Assembly: GCA_022925895.1 (NCBI GenBank)
Contig: JAKSYS010000411.1
Location: 1 to 55,048 of the forward strand
Origin: Fragilaria crotonensis
Lineage: Eukaryota; Bacillariophyta; Fragilariophyceae; Fragilariales; Fragilariaceae
DNA: 55,048 nucleotides
Direction of reading: 5' to 3'
Part shown: positions 32,414 to 43,985 of the stretch, piece after piece
Position numbering within the stretch: the first letter of the stretch is position 1
Layout: each line of letters starts with the position of its first letter
The notes under the pieces: generated by a model
Database searches by the model: none
What the model was told of the DNA's origin: nothing
What the model saw: the letters and a program-made list of their open reading frames with translations, nothing else
Translations under genes and position numbers: made by a program

Positions 32414-33042
32414 TGGCTGGGTGCACAAAAAAAGGATTTTGGGTAGCCTTTGTAGGTGTAGTATGATATTTTTTAGTTTTTTCTTCCTTCGACGTTTCCA
32501 TCACGTCAAACGTCGTGCTTCGTTGTTGATGACTTCCTACATCAACGATCTCTTGATCCGGACCACCTCCCGTGTGCACCGATAGCTCTAAAGCTTCATC
32601 AAGTACATCATGAGCAGTTGCACTATCGGTGCACACGGCAAACACACTCCAGCATCTTTTATCTCAACATGCACGAAAAGCATGACAATATGCCGTGCTT
32701 TCTACACTGAGCATGTTGATCCTCAAATTCAACACGATTGCATCGTTGCTTCGGTCCAGTGTCGGTCAACAATCCTTTCAACATCATCATGATGCATGGT
32801 TGTGAATTCAAGTTTGACTGTAAGGTGCCTCATGGAGGCAAGATGAGCATCAGCAGTCTTCACTCTTTGTGAGTGCACATTTTCGTTCATTGGCATATCG
32901 TCAAGTATGCCAGAATACAAAATACTTCATCATTGTATAGATCAATACTCAGGGAGGTCGCTTCAATTAATTGTCAACTAAATTAATTTCATATGAGGGC
33001 TACGGTGGCTACCCAAAGTACATTTTTTTTTGCACCCAGCCA
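32414..33042. mobile_element. Small inverted-repeat transposon with TA target duplication
   Basis: The left end TGGCTGGGTGCA (32414-32425) is matched by its complement at the right end (33031-33042). The similarity runs on inward through an A-rich stretch and TTTGGGTAGCC on the left, GGCTACCCAAA on the right. TA flanks both ends (32412-32413 and 33043-33044), as in Tc1/mariner-type insertion. Minus-strand frames inside (32920-32729 and 32645-32388) may be remnants of a protein, but no transposase motif is visible, so it is probably non-autonomous. Confidence 0.8.
32569..32637. repeat. Perfect hairpin inside the TA-flanked element
   Basis: CGTGTGCACCGATAG (about 32571-32585) is followed about 36 bp later by CTATCGGTGCACACG. 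The perfect stem of about 15 bp sits inside the transposon and could be a transposase or host-factor site, or the relic of a nested element. Confidence 0.7.
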
Positions 33043-33044
33043 TA

Positions 33045-33282
33045 CATATCACTTCATACTCGCAGTATGCGTCATACTTCATTATACAGAATAGAGTTGT
33101 ATATTTCTGTGTACAGTATAACATATCTGTCGCTTACATTATGTGTATGATATATAAGACATCATCACTCCCGAATATGAGGATGTGGTACCGGGTACTC
33201 ACAGCTCAGAGTACATTTACCTTCCAGCATCCTTGTACTGTACCAAAACTGTACCGTAGTACTTCAAACATTCAAACTTCAA
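33045..33282. other. GTAC-rich spacer, SIT 3' side
   Basis: This AT-rich sequence carries GTAC words around 33110, 33180-33200 and 33235-33265. It should hold the SIT 3' UTR and polyadenylation signals; none can be named with confidence. Confidence 0.4.
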
Positions 33283-34859
33283 TCATGCCGCAATCTCTGC
33301 GTCGTCACCAGTCCCATCGGACTCCGTGCCATATCCGGATCGGGCTTCTCCACCTCCGTTGGCAACAGTTAGAGTACTGACAAACTTCGCAACGCTGGGG
33401 TCGGACTCCAACAACTCTTTCAAGCTCTCCGGAGCATGGTCAATAAAGTGTGGGGAGCATGACAATTTTTCCTGGGCCCCTGTCAAGGATTGTGTCGTCG
33501 TCTTTCATGCTCAAACCGGCACGTTCTTCAGCGGTTCCAATGTACTCTTCATCCCGTTTGAAGCCAGCAATTGCCTTATGAATATCTGCAATTACCCATG
33601 CTCCTTGGCAGAGACCACTGCCTTCCAACAAGAGGCAAATGCGAAGAAAGACGTACGTGATTGGGGAGCTTATGAACGCGATTGGGAAGCAGGAGGCCAC
33701 AAGACGCCAAGCGATGGAGCCGATAATTGTGGTGATCAATGCGCCAAGAAGACCGGTATCGAAGAACTTCTGGACGCCGTCAGCTACCCCAAAAATATTC
33801 GTCTCGCCTGGGCCAATGTGAACACTCGTAACTCGAGCCACAAAGAACATGCAAGACACAACCATGAGTTGTCGTCCAACCATAAACTTGGGCAAGTTCT
33901 CACCGTTACCAAGAAAGAGGAAGTGGCAAGTTTTCCTTGCAAATATGTTGGAGCCGCGATCGGCCTTGCAAATCTTGGTAACCGCAAAGAAGGCAATTTG
34001 TACGGCTTCAAGCATACCGACAACACACAAAAGAAAGAGGAAGATGACCATGGCAGCTGCCGGAGGGATGCCATCCCAAACAGTTGTCTTGCCCTCGAAC
34101 AAGGCTGAAAAGGTCACCGCCAAAGCAAAACCAAGAACAACGAATGAAAACAAGCATCGCAACCAGAAGAAAAAGGACACTAACCCTGATCTTTGAGGCT
34201 CGTGCCATTCAACTGGCTGTTTGGCCAAACGGCACACGATCATCTGAAAAACATAGGAGGCATGGAGCAACCCTGTAAACTCGATCGCCATGGAAACCCA
34301 GAAGGTAACGGACATCATCCAGTTGTTCATGTAGTCAAGCATGCAGAGGGAAGCGTTGACTTCAGAATTCAGCTGTCCACACATGACGGTGAAGAGAATC
34401 ATCGCAAGACCACTACCCAAAAAAGATGCTGACGACCCATTCTGGTAGACCCCAGAGAGTAGCACCCTCGATGGGACCGCCGGACATGTTGACAGCAAAC
34501 ACAGTCAAGACAACCAGGAATTGACGACCAAGAAGGTAACGGTGAAAGTTGTCACCGGTGAAGCAGATCTTGCAGATGGAGTGAGCTTTCTTGTGCGAGA
34601 CCTTGTAGAGTTCTGGGTTGACTGGAGCTAGACCAACAAGCGATGCTTGTCCTCCTTCGACAACCGTGAGCCAAATGATAGCAAACCAAATGACAGCGAA
34701 GGCTAGGATAGGACTGACATCCTGAGCGATCTTCGTCTGGCCTGTGAAGATCAGGCCCATGATCATAGCAATAGAGAAGAGAAGTAGTCCAACGGAGTAA
34801 ATACTCTTGAACAACGTTACGTTGTCAGACAAATCCGGAAGGGGTGTTGCGATTGTCAT
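33283..34859 (-). CDS. SIT: Silicic acid transporter (SIT), frameshifted
   Basis: Three minus-strand frames (34859-34413, 34498-33440, 33486-33283) form one protein of about 520 residues with some ten hydrophobic helices. Diagnostic SIT motifs are present twice: E-G-G-Q then G-R-Q in the first half, E-A-V-Q then G-R-Q in the second, plus the highly conserved C-M-L-D-Y-M-N-N-W. SITs import silicic acid with sodium across the plasma membrane for frustule building. The first break lies in the A6 run at 34419-34424 (one T too many on the coding strand) inside a nearly invariant region. The second, near 33490, restores a C-terminal helix-rich tail. Breaks at such conserved positions favour sequence error over loss of an essential gene. 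Confidence 0.88.
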
Positions 34860-35162
34860 TTTGCTTAGTAGATTTTGCTCTGCAATAGAAGATACAAGGC
34901 CAAAATTGTGAGATGGAACTACTTGTCACGGCGGCATCGGGTGGTTGGATATGCTATTGTACGCTCCCTGCTACAAATAATTGTCAATGGTACAAGTACA
35001 TGCAGTAGGTCAACCTCCAGACATAAGCGAACGAAAAAGAAAAACAGTCTAATTGGCGTTTCATGTGACCAACGGCAGACGCAAAATCATGTGACTTGGC
35101 ACAATGTAGTTCGACGTTGTTTGCATGTGTGAATCATGTACTGGGATTGAATCTTTGCTTCC
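34860..35162. other. SIT 5' flank
   Basis: Non-coding; it presumably holds the SIT promoter. A short GTACAAGTACATG cluster lies near 34990. The region ends at the left target-site duplication of the family B element, so the retrotransposon lies about 300 bp upstream of the SIT start codon and points away from it. Confidence 0.5.
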
Positions 35163-35179
35163 GTATACTGTTTGGATTT

Positions 35180-35778
35180 ACAATTTTAACTCGAACGTAG
35201 TTAAAATTATTATATATACCTAAAATAACTCAGATATTGTCGTACTGTAATTTCAAAAGTAATCGTTTATATTTATTTTTTAATCCACGTACTGACGTAC
35301 AGTACCATTTGCGGTAGAAAAGTACATGGTACAAATTTTTCAGTAGAAATCTACATGAAAACTTTTTTACACTGTGTCCAGAAATGTATATTGTATAACT
35401 TGGTACGAATCGTTGTGTAGAACGGACAACAATTTTATGTACAAGTACTCCGTTAATGCCATATCCAGTTTGTTCGATCTGTCTAGAAATACTGGAAAAT
35501 GTATTTTGAATTCCAGATTCCGTGGTACAAATTTTGCAGTAGAAACTACATGTCCAATGTCCAGAGTACTGGAAAATGTATTTTGAATTCCAGATTCCAA
35601 TGCTTTTAACGTGGTACAAATTTTGCTATCGTACTCCGTACTGTACTCTGTATAGATCTTACCAGACCTCCTCTACCGTCGTGCAACAACCGCGGCCAAT
35701 GGCCGCCCCCCAGACTGGTCTCTTACTAAAACTCTACGGGTTACGTGCGTAGCCCTTCCCTACCTCGCTCTCTCGACC
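35180..35778 (+). promoter_or_regulatory. Family B 5' UTR with reiterated promoter-like units
   Basis: GTGGTACAAATTTTGC recurs at about 35522 and 35611, with a variant TGGTACAAATTTTTC at 35327. TACTGGAAAATGTATTTTG followed by AATTCCAGATTCC occurs at about 35489 and 35568. CAGTAGAAA(T)CTACATG recurs at 35340 and 35538. These nested direct repeats of about 80 bp recall the promoter monomers of some mammalian L1 elements. Promoter activity is an inference. Confidence 0.55.
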
Positions 35779-37641
35779 ATGTCGAACCTTTCCCCCGGTC
35801 ATAAACCCGACCCCACTCTCGATAAAGACAAAACTGCTGGACACGACGACATGTCTGATACCACACCACCAACCGGATTTAAGCCGCAGGCAAACGAGCA
35901 AGGTTTGCCTTCAAAAGTGTTGAAGTTCAGTTTCGTGTACACGGGTAACACCAAGAACAAAGTGGCACCCAGTGTCTTACATACCCATTGGATGCAAGCA
36001 GTTCAAGAAGCCTATGGAGACGAAATTGTCATCGTCAACAATAAAAACCAAAATGTCGAAACTGTAAGCACGATCAAGTGGACAGATCCGTCTATTCACG
36101 CCAAACAATTTCAACTCCACCAGAAAACGTTCGGTAAAGGCGAACGTCGTCAATCCACGTACTTTATTATCCACCGAGTCCTCACCAATGCAAGCTTGAG
36201 CAAGATGCGCGCTCTCCACTCAGTCCAAACTATCATGAAGGAATTCAAATTTTACATTACTGATCATCAGTGGAACGAAAACCAATTTGATACTACTCGG
36301 ATCGGATGGATCACTTCGATTAATCCTACTTACTACAACCGTGAGCAAGCACAGATCAAGTTCAACAACCTCCTTCACTCGAAACTCACAGCATCCCACA
36401 GCAAAATGAAAATACCAATTTTCCGCTTGGTCTTTGTATCTCCAACGGTCAACACCCAAGACGGCCACATGGTATCTACCAAAGCTTATGCAATCGAAAT
36501 TCTAACGGAACACTCTGTCCAGATGTTGCTCGTTCTCAAAACGTTACTCGGTGAACAAAAGACAATCTTCGTGCCATACAGTATGAAAGCCAAATTTCCA
36601 GCAGCATATACACAGGCGATAAAATTCCAAACTCAAAACATGAACAAGACGAGAGTGGTGGTCCTACAAAATATCAGCGTCGACACGATGTTTTATATCG
36701 GACCGTACATCAGCACAATCAACGGAGTATTGGACCTTCTTGCGGATTCCAAAGTGAATGAAAACGGACGACATACAGTTTTGGTCGAGCATGGCGCCTT
36801 CAAAAGAATTCGCAATACTATCACCCAAAATCTCGACGTATGGATTGTGGCGCACGTAGCAAGTGATGCATTACCAATAGAGGAACAATTTTTCGGAACC
36901 CCTCGGGTGAAACCAATTTACGAGGATGGTATGTCAAGTGGAGAGAACTCATGGTTATCGGCAAGTAATGCAAGTTTCCTGTCAATGGATTTATCACTCG
37001 TTCGCGATCATGTATATTTCGACGAAAGCACGAACATTGCACAAGTGTTTACGTATGCCGATATAACAATGCCAACTCATCAAAATAAAACTCAATGTTC
37101 CGCGACGTCAACTAATGAGATGACTCAAGATGTGGCTTCGGAATTAACGGAAATGGAATCTTGTCAGAAACAAGAATTAGAAGATATGGCTGAAGCTCAT
37201 CGGTTAGCAACGGAGAAAGCAGAGAAACTCGCAGCTGAACAAAGACAAGAGATTGCGCTACTCAAAGCTCAACGGGAAGACGACCTCCGAGTTGCACAAG
37301 AATATCGTGAAGCAGCCCTTCGCATTGCTGAAGAGAGGGAAAAAATGCAAGAGGACGTAACCCGCAAGATTCGCAACGAGACAGATGAAAGGATTCAGAA
37401 TTTGCAAAACCAAATGACGGAGATGATGGAAAACTTCAAAGCCGTTTTTGGCTCACAGGACCACAAAAGACCCGCCGATGCCATCGTAGAAGAAAACAAC
37501 TCCCAGAGTGATGAGAAACGACAAGACGTTCGTTCCACACCTGGCAAGAAGTTGTTCCCCGATAACACGGATATGGAGTATCCCGCGTTGCCCCAGCAGA
37601 AGCTGTATGACAATGCACAAAAATCCCCAATGAAAGAATGA
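35779..37641 (+). CDS. Family B retrotransposon ORF1 protein
   Basis: This intact 620-codon frame is unlike family A ORF1 in sequence. The first 400 residues are a mixed alpha/beta region without zinc knuckles or any domain I can name. A long, highly charged coiled coil runs from about residue 440 to 555 (E/K/Q-rich heptads), followed by a polar tail. By analogy with other non-LTR elements it should bind element RNA and multimerise through the coiled coil. The stop overlaps the ORF2 start. Confidence 0.8.
   Translation: MSNLSPGHKPDPTLDKDKTAGHDDMSDTTPPTGFKPQANEQGLPSKVLKFSFVYTGNTKNKVAPSVLHTHWMQAVQEAYGDEIVIVNNKNQNVETVSTIKWTDPSIHAKQFQLHQKTFGKGERRQSTYFIIHRVLTNASLSKMRALHSVQTIMKEFKFYITDHQWNENQFDTTRIGWITSINPTYYNREQAQIKFNNLLHSKLTASHSKMKIPIFRLVFVSPTVNTQDGHMVSTKAYAIEILTEHSVQMLLVLKTLLGEQKTIFVPYSMKAKFPAAYTQAIKFQTQNMNKTRVVVLQNISVDTMFYIGPYISTINGVLDLLADSKVNENGRHTVLVEHGAFKRIRNTITQNLDVWIVAHVASDALPIEEQFFGTPRVKPIYEDGMSSGENSWLSASNASFLSMDLSLVRDHVYFDESTNIAQVFTYADITMPTHQNKTQCSATSTNEMTQDVASELTEMESCQKQELEDMAEAHRLATEKAEKLAAEQRQEIALLKAQREDDLRVAQEYREAALRIAEEREKMQEDVTRKIRNETDERIQNLQNQMTEMMENFKAVFGSQDHKRPADAIVEENNSQSDEKRQDVRSTPGKKLFPDNTDMEYPALPQQKLYDNAQKSPMKE
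37638..37641 (+). promoter_or_regulatory. ATGA stop-start overlap between ORF1 and ORF2 (family B)
   Basis: ORF1 stop TGA (37639-37641) overlaps ORF2 ATG (37638-37640), with a second in-frame ATG right after. The arrangement is identical to that of family A although the ORF1 proteins are unrelated by eye. Confidence 0.75.
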
Positions 37642-40600
37642 TGGATGCGATTCAAATGCAACCGATGGGGAGCACCAATAGTCCCCCCCCTGTCCCGGCA
37701 GTACAACATAGAATCACTCAAACCATTAACAACATATCGGACTTTTTCCGCCCTCGTATCCCACTTCATCGCAACGCGACCGCAAGTACCACCGCAACCA
37801 TCACCAACACTACGATCAACTCCCAAACACCAACGGAAGTACCAATCATCACTCCTCGTAACATCTTGATACCGATTCAAGTGATTATGGACTCCCCCTC
37901 CCTAACGACCACAGTTCAACGAGCTCCAATTATACAAGATTCAGAACCAGTATTGAGTCCACATGCCCAGACCGAAACACCACCGACACCCCAAGCGCAG
38001 ATACAACAAGCGCAAACGCTATGGGCAGCCATGTTTCGCGCGGATGACAATAATCAAGTTGCAGGCGGCAATAGACCCATTGTCTTATCGGTAGAGAATC
38101 AACGAGCGAATCGGTCATGGGGAGACACTCTGCTTGAAAAGCCAAATACCGTCACAAGAATTTATGGTATGAATGTGAACGGTCTTAAACTGGATAAACG
38201 CGGAGGCCAGTTGGATATTTTATGCAAGGTTATCAACGAAGTTCAAGCCGATGTATTCTGTGGACAAGAGCACAATTTGGAATCCGACAATACTCAAGTC
38301 AGGCAGATTCTATATCAAACTGCATGCAATCATTGGAAAAGATCCCGAATAACATTTGGCACCACTCCGATCGCATTCTCGAAGCAGTACAAGCCAGGTG
38401 GCACATTTATGATTACAGCGAATAACTTAACCAGCCGAGTAATTGCACAAAAGAAAGATAAATGGGGAAGATGGGTGAATCAAGTATACCAAGGAAGAGG
38501 ACGTACAACCATTTCAATATATTCCGCGTACCAGGTTGTCGCAAAAGCAGTTCAGCCGGGATGTATTACAACAGCTTCTCAACAGCAAAGTCTGTTAATG
38601 CAAGCTCAAGATCCGATAACCAATCCCCGCACTGCCTTTCGTAGGGACATCACTACAGCAATTCAGTCTAGTCTCGCCGAAGGTCATGAGATACTGCTAC
38701 TTGGAGACTTTAACGAGGCGTTTGGGACAGACATCGATGGCATTCAGAAGGTTGCATCAACATGCGGATTATTGGATCTTATGAGTCGTCGCCATTCGTC
38801 AACACCACCAGCAACATATGCAAGAGGGAGTACAAGACTCGATTATGCACTCGCGACAACTCACGTAGCCAACGCCTTGACGACCGCCGGCTATGAACCT
38901 TTTAATGCCAGATTTCCTTCGGATCATCGCTCTTACTTTTTGGACTTCGATACACAGAAATTGTTCGGCAACGACACACAAACGCTTGGAAAACATGCAG
39001 ACCGGATTCTGCGTTCCAACAATATCGCTCAGACCACTCGTTACATCCAAACGAAGTATGACTTGCTCCTGCAACATAATGCATTCTCGCGAGGAGACCA
39101 GCTTAGTCAACCCGGAGACAAGCATGAGTTCGCAGAACGGTTAGATCGAGACGTTGTTGCCGCAAGTCTTGCGGCAGAACAAAAGATGAAACAGTATGAG
39201 TCACCAGCATGGTCCGTCGCGTTAGACAAAGCAAGAAAGGAGGTCACTCGCCTCACCAAGTGTTTGTCAATGGCGCGCACCGGTCTAGTCATTCCACAGA
39301 GTCTCATCTCGCCACAGCAGGAAGATGGGATAGACCCACTAAACATCCCAGCAACAGTGCAGGAGTGTTCGACGAGATTGCGAGAGGCGAAACGCGCAGT
39401 AAAAGAAATAGTCGACAAGAGCGTCCAACACCGCGACCAGGAACGCCGAGAGCGCATCAAGGAATTATCATCATCACTCTGCAAAAACGATAAAGAGCAA
39501 GGAAAAATTCTTCGCCGCCTTCAGAAAGCCGAAGACATAAAACAATTGTTTAAGAAATTGAAAGTTCTTCGAGATCCACATCAACGCCAAGGAGTCACAC
39601 GCATTGAAATCCCACTCCAATCCGGTGAAGATCCCAAAGAGTGCGAAGAATGGCAACAAGTCGACGTTCCCACTGAAGTTTTGTACCACTTGCAACAACG
39701 AAACAGAACGCACTTCGGTCAAGCTCAAGGCTCACCATTCACGGTAGCCCCATTGGTTGATCAACTGGGCTTTTGTGGAGACGGTCCCTCCACCGAGGAT
39801 ATCTTGAAAGGAGAATTTGACACGACGGGACTTGATGACAATGTGGCAATGTTAATTCAGCACATGCAGCAAACTGAAGAAATGGCGGCCATCGAATCGG
39901 ATACACCTATCTCAGAACAAGAATATATTGGCAAACTTAAGGTCTGGAGTGAATCTACTTCAACATCTCCATCGGGCCTTCACTTAGGACATTATAAAGT
40001 AATGATCTCCCGCCATGCATACTCAGAAACGCAATCAGAGACGGAAGAAGATACAGAAAAAAGGCACAAATGGAATCATATGCAAGGTTGCCTATTGAGA
40101 CTACACGTCCAAATGTTAAACTACGCATTGGTGCGGGGGTATGCATACCAACGGTGGCGCACCGTGGTTAATACAATTCTTTTTAAAGATCACGATAACG
40201 TCCGGATCCATCGAACGAGGGTTATACACATATATGAAGCCGATTACAACTTAATGTTGGGGGTCAAATGGAGAAAGGCATTATACCAGGCGGAAGCTTT
40301 CCGTGAACTAAATGACGGACAATTCGGCTCGCGACCAAGACGTAACGCAATCGATCCGGTATTCATTGAAGAGATGCAGTTTGAAATATCTCGCGCATCT
40401 CGAAAAATGTTGGTGCAAACAAATTACGATGCGATGTCATGTTATGACCGGATTATCCCTAATCTGGCAATGATAGTGAGTCGCAAGTATGGCGTGCCCA
40501 AATCCATAACGCAATCAAATTCCAAAACGCTGGAACATGCAACATATCGAATTCGAACCGAATTGGGAGTGTCCGAAACCGGGTACACATTCTACTGAGT

Positions 40601-43600
40601 ATCCAATATATGGCACAGGACAAGGGAGCGGTAATTCGCCCATGATTTGGTGTTTTCTATCGAGTATCCTCTTCAATTGCTATGACGACTTGGCTTATGC
40701 AGCTACCTATTGTCACCCCGATCGGTCACACCCAATGGAATTGGGAATGGTGGGCTTCGTAGATGATAGCAACGGACAAACCAACGAGTTCATGCGCGAC
40801 GAAACGGCATCGACATTGCCAACAATCTATCATCAATTGCGGCATAACGCGCAAACATGGGCCGATCTATTGGGAGCAAGTGGCGGAGCCCTGGAACTGT
40901 CGAAATGTTCTTGTCATCTGTTGAGTTGGCACTTTGGGGAAAAAGGCGACCCTGTCCTAATGAGTACAAAACCGGCGATTCCGATAGAGGTGACGGACAA
41001 TCTAACAGACGGCGTGCATGAGTTGACGTTTCTCCCGCCACATACAGCGCATAAGACTCTTGGACATTACAAGGAACCTGCAGGAACCCAGGCACAACAA
41101 GTTCAACAGCTACGCAAGAAAAGCGATACCAGTACAGAATTTTTATGGAAATGTCACTTGACAACCGTGGAAGCATGGACATTTTATTATGCATGCTATC
41201 TACCCAGTATCGGATACCCATTATCATGTTCGGCACTAACCTACGCCCAACTTGATCGCGTCCAGCGAACTGCAATGACGATAATTGTGGCAAAGTGCGG
41301 TTTTAATAGAAACACAAAGAGAGAGATCATTTATGGCCCCCAAGCATACGGCGGAGCTAATTTCCGGCATTTGTACATGCACCAAGGAGTGGGGCAAATC
41401 ACAACGTTTATGCGACATTGGCGACAAGATCAAACCATTCCAGGAAAACTCCTCAAGTGCGCCGTAGCTTGGACTCAAATGACAGCCGGAACCTCGTATT
41501 CAATCTTTCAACGAGTGTATGAAGACCTTCCCCATTTGGAATCAAAGTGGTTAGCTTCTATGCGCATTTATGGCTCAAGTGAATGCAAGTTTTGAACTGG
41601 ACAACACCTTCGTACCTTCGATCGAGCGAGAACATGATACTCACATCATGGACATCATCCTGGAATCGAACAAGTTCTCCGCGTCTCAAATTCGACGGTT
41701 AAATTATTGTCGTCTCTTTCTTCAGGCGGTGACGCTATCCGATATATCAGATGAAACAGGATTGCAACTTGATCCATCAAAACTCCAAGGATCGCCATCA
41801 GACAGGAGTAGTACCACTAAATGGCTTCAAGTACACCAAGATCGACCGTCAGATGCGGAATGGAAATTATGGCGCAAGGCAAACCAACTCTGGAGCACAC
41901 CAGACGGCGTCCTTATCCGCCCGCTCGGTGTATGGCTCCACCCACGGTCTCAACAAAGACAACAACATTTCGCGTATCTTCATCGTCGTCGCCTTTACAT
42001 CAGGATAGGGACAACCACAACATATCAAGCATGTAAACCAACATCGCATCCTGGAGAGTACCGCTTTATCACACGAGTGCGACAGATGGCAACTCTAAAG
42101 GATAGTCACCCGGTGCTAGTGTCGGTTTCGCCACTCAATCCCGACAACTGGCAAGTCCATCCGATTTATCACACCATCATAGCATCCGGCAGAGAGCCGG
42201 CAAGTGGCACAACATTCGACGAGTTCGTTAACACCCTCGACCCGTGGGAAATTGACGTCCTAAGGATGACCACCATGCATGTTGATCCAAATGCGCTGTG
42301 CGAAGCGTTGTCACACGGACTCCGAGCGGCATCGGACGGTTCCGTAAGATTCACAACTCAGGGTGCGTTCGGCTGGGTACTTAGTACGGACCAAGGTTTA
42401 CAGGCCGCAACAGGTATGGGCCCAGCTCGAGGCCCTCGACCATCATCATATCGAGCAGAAGGTTACGGATTACTGTCCATATTACGATTCCTGATTCGCA
42501 TTGCAGAATTCACTGGCCGAGTGGAAGCATGGCGAGGGGTCCTGGTAACCGACAGCCAAAGCGTCTTGAAAACACTCGAGAGGGGACCGGCCTCTTGATG
42601 CAACCGATGAACCTGTCAGCATTGATGGCGACGCGGTAGTACTGGATGTCTTATGTCCAGATTGGGACATTTTGATCGAAATCCAAAATGCACTAAAACA
42701 CTTACCCGATCTCAAACTGAAGTTCATTAAAGGACACCAAGATGAGAAGATACCTTACGCCCAACTTCCACTGCTGGCACGGTTAAATGTTGATGCCGAC
42801 GCTATGGCAGGACGGTTTCAAGATCTCCACGGGCAAGACAGGCCGCTCGCACTTATTACACCAAGAACCGGCGTGCACCTTCATCTACTGGAAGGCACGG
42901 TTACTTCGTCTCATGCAGCCCATCTCCGACACGCGTATTGCGGCCCTCCTTTATTAGAATACCTGCGCATCAAAAACGGATGGTCCTCGTCGACAGTGCA
43001 TTCGATCAACTGGCAAGCTCATGGTAGCGCATTGAGGAAACAGATTACTCATCGGATTCACTTCGTCAAGTTCGTACATGACGTTCTTCCAACCCATAGC
43101 AGACAGAATCGTATGGACAAAGGAAAGCGTACATGCCCTTGTTGCCTCTCGTTACACGAAGACCGTGACCACATACTCCGATGCCCGACTGTGGCTCGTA
43201 CCTCATGGCGTCACAAATTTCTCACCAAATTGGCGGAAACGTGCGATAATCATTACACCTATGGACCCCTTCGGGATTTGTTGTTGGAGGCATTCCGACA
43301 GTGGCTGGACCCAGACAACCCGCCTCTCGTTCAGTTGCCACTCGACCGATACCCCGTTGCACTGCATCCTCTGCTTGCGACCCAGAATAGCATTGATGGC
43401 GACAACTGTTTAATGGGAGATTTAGCCAGCAGTGGGCAGACCTCCAGAACAACCATTTGTTTCGAAACAGACACCACCTACCAACGAAGAACCCTACTGG
43501 GCACAAGTGGCAAGTGGCAATCATTACTGTGATTTGGGAGCAGTGGTATGCACTGTGGAAAATGCGGAACGAAGATGTCCATGGCAAAGACGAGGCCACA

Positions 43601-43849
43601 AGAATCATCGCGGAACGACGCGAAGTGACGCGACGTTTGTCGGCAATTTACGATCAACGTCAACATATGGAACCAAGCGCACAGTCACTCTTATATCCCG
43701 ATATACGCAACCATTTGGAACAGCCGCCATGGGTCATTCAAAACTGGATCACAATCAATGGACCGGTGTTTATGAACAGTCTGCGGACAGTGAAGACAAA
43801 GGCAATTCAAAACGTCAGATCAATACGCACGTATTTCGCTCCGAAGTGA
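37638..43849 (+). CDS. Family B ORF2: AP endonuclease, reverse transcriptase, RNase H, zinc finger (frameshifted)
   Basis: A Pro/Thr-rich leader contains I-N-N-I-S-D-F-F-R-P near residue 30. The AP-endonuclease (38155-38950) shows G-Q-E-H-N, L-G-D-F-N-E-A, R-L-D-Y and S-D-H-R. The RT carries N-Y-D-A-M-S-C-Y-D (40420), G-T-G-Q-G-S-G-N-S-P (40612) and F-V-D-D (40755-40766). RNase H shows A-S-D-G-S (about 42330), R-A-E-G-Y-G (42450), T-D-S-Q-S (42550) and K-G-H-Q-D (42732). A C-P-C-C...H-x4-C finger (43132-43185) and the ending R-S-I-R-T-Y-F (43817-43837) follow. Frames change near 40590, 41567, 42582 and 43395. The last three are single-base changes in T3, G4 and G runs. Restored length is about 2,070 residues, larger than most ORF2 proteins. 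Confidence 0.88.
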
Positions 43850-43985
43850 GGGTCTTCCGGGTACCTTCATGGCTTTATTCGTATACAGTCGGCCGCGCTC
43901 CTTCGGGGGTCGTGTCTAACCGTGCGGGTCGAGTGTCTCCAATCATAGGCACCGCGGCAGCACGTAAAATAGATTTCAGGTTTTT
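43850..43985 (+). other. Family B 3' UTR
   Basis: This short 3' UTR carries GTGCGGGTCGAGTG, then GCGGCAGCACGTAAAATAGAT and TTTCAGGTTTTT before the target-site duplication. The same blocks, diverged, end the chimeric copy (49160-49225) and occur alone at 25820-25905, so they identify the B-family terminus. Confidence 0.7.

Noticed and set aside
11016..43849. Programmed ribosomal frameshifting in the transposase or retroelements
   Set aside because: Shifts occur many times, in both directions and at varied runs, and also in host genes; no common slippery site or downstream structure is seen.
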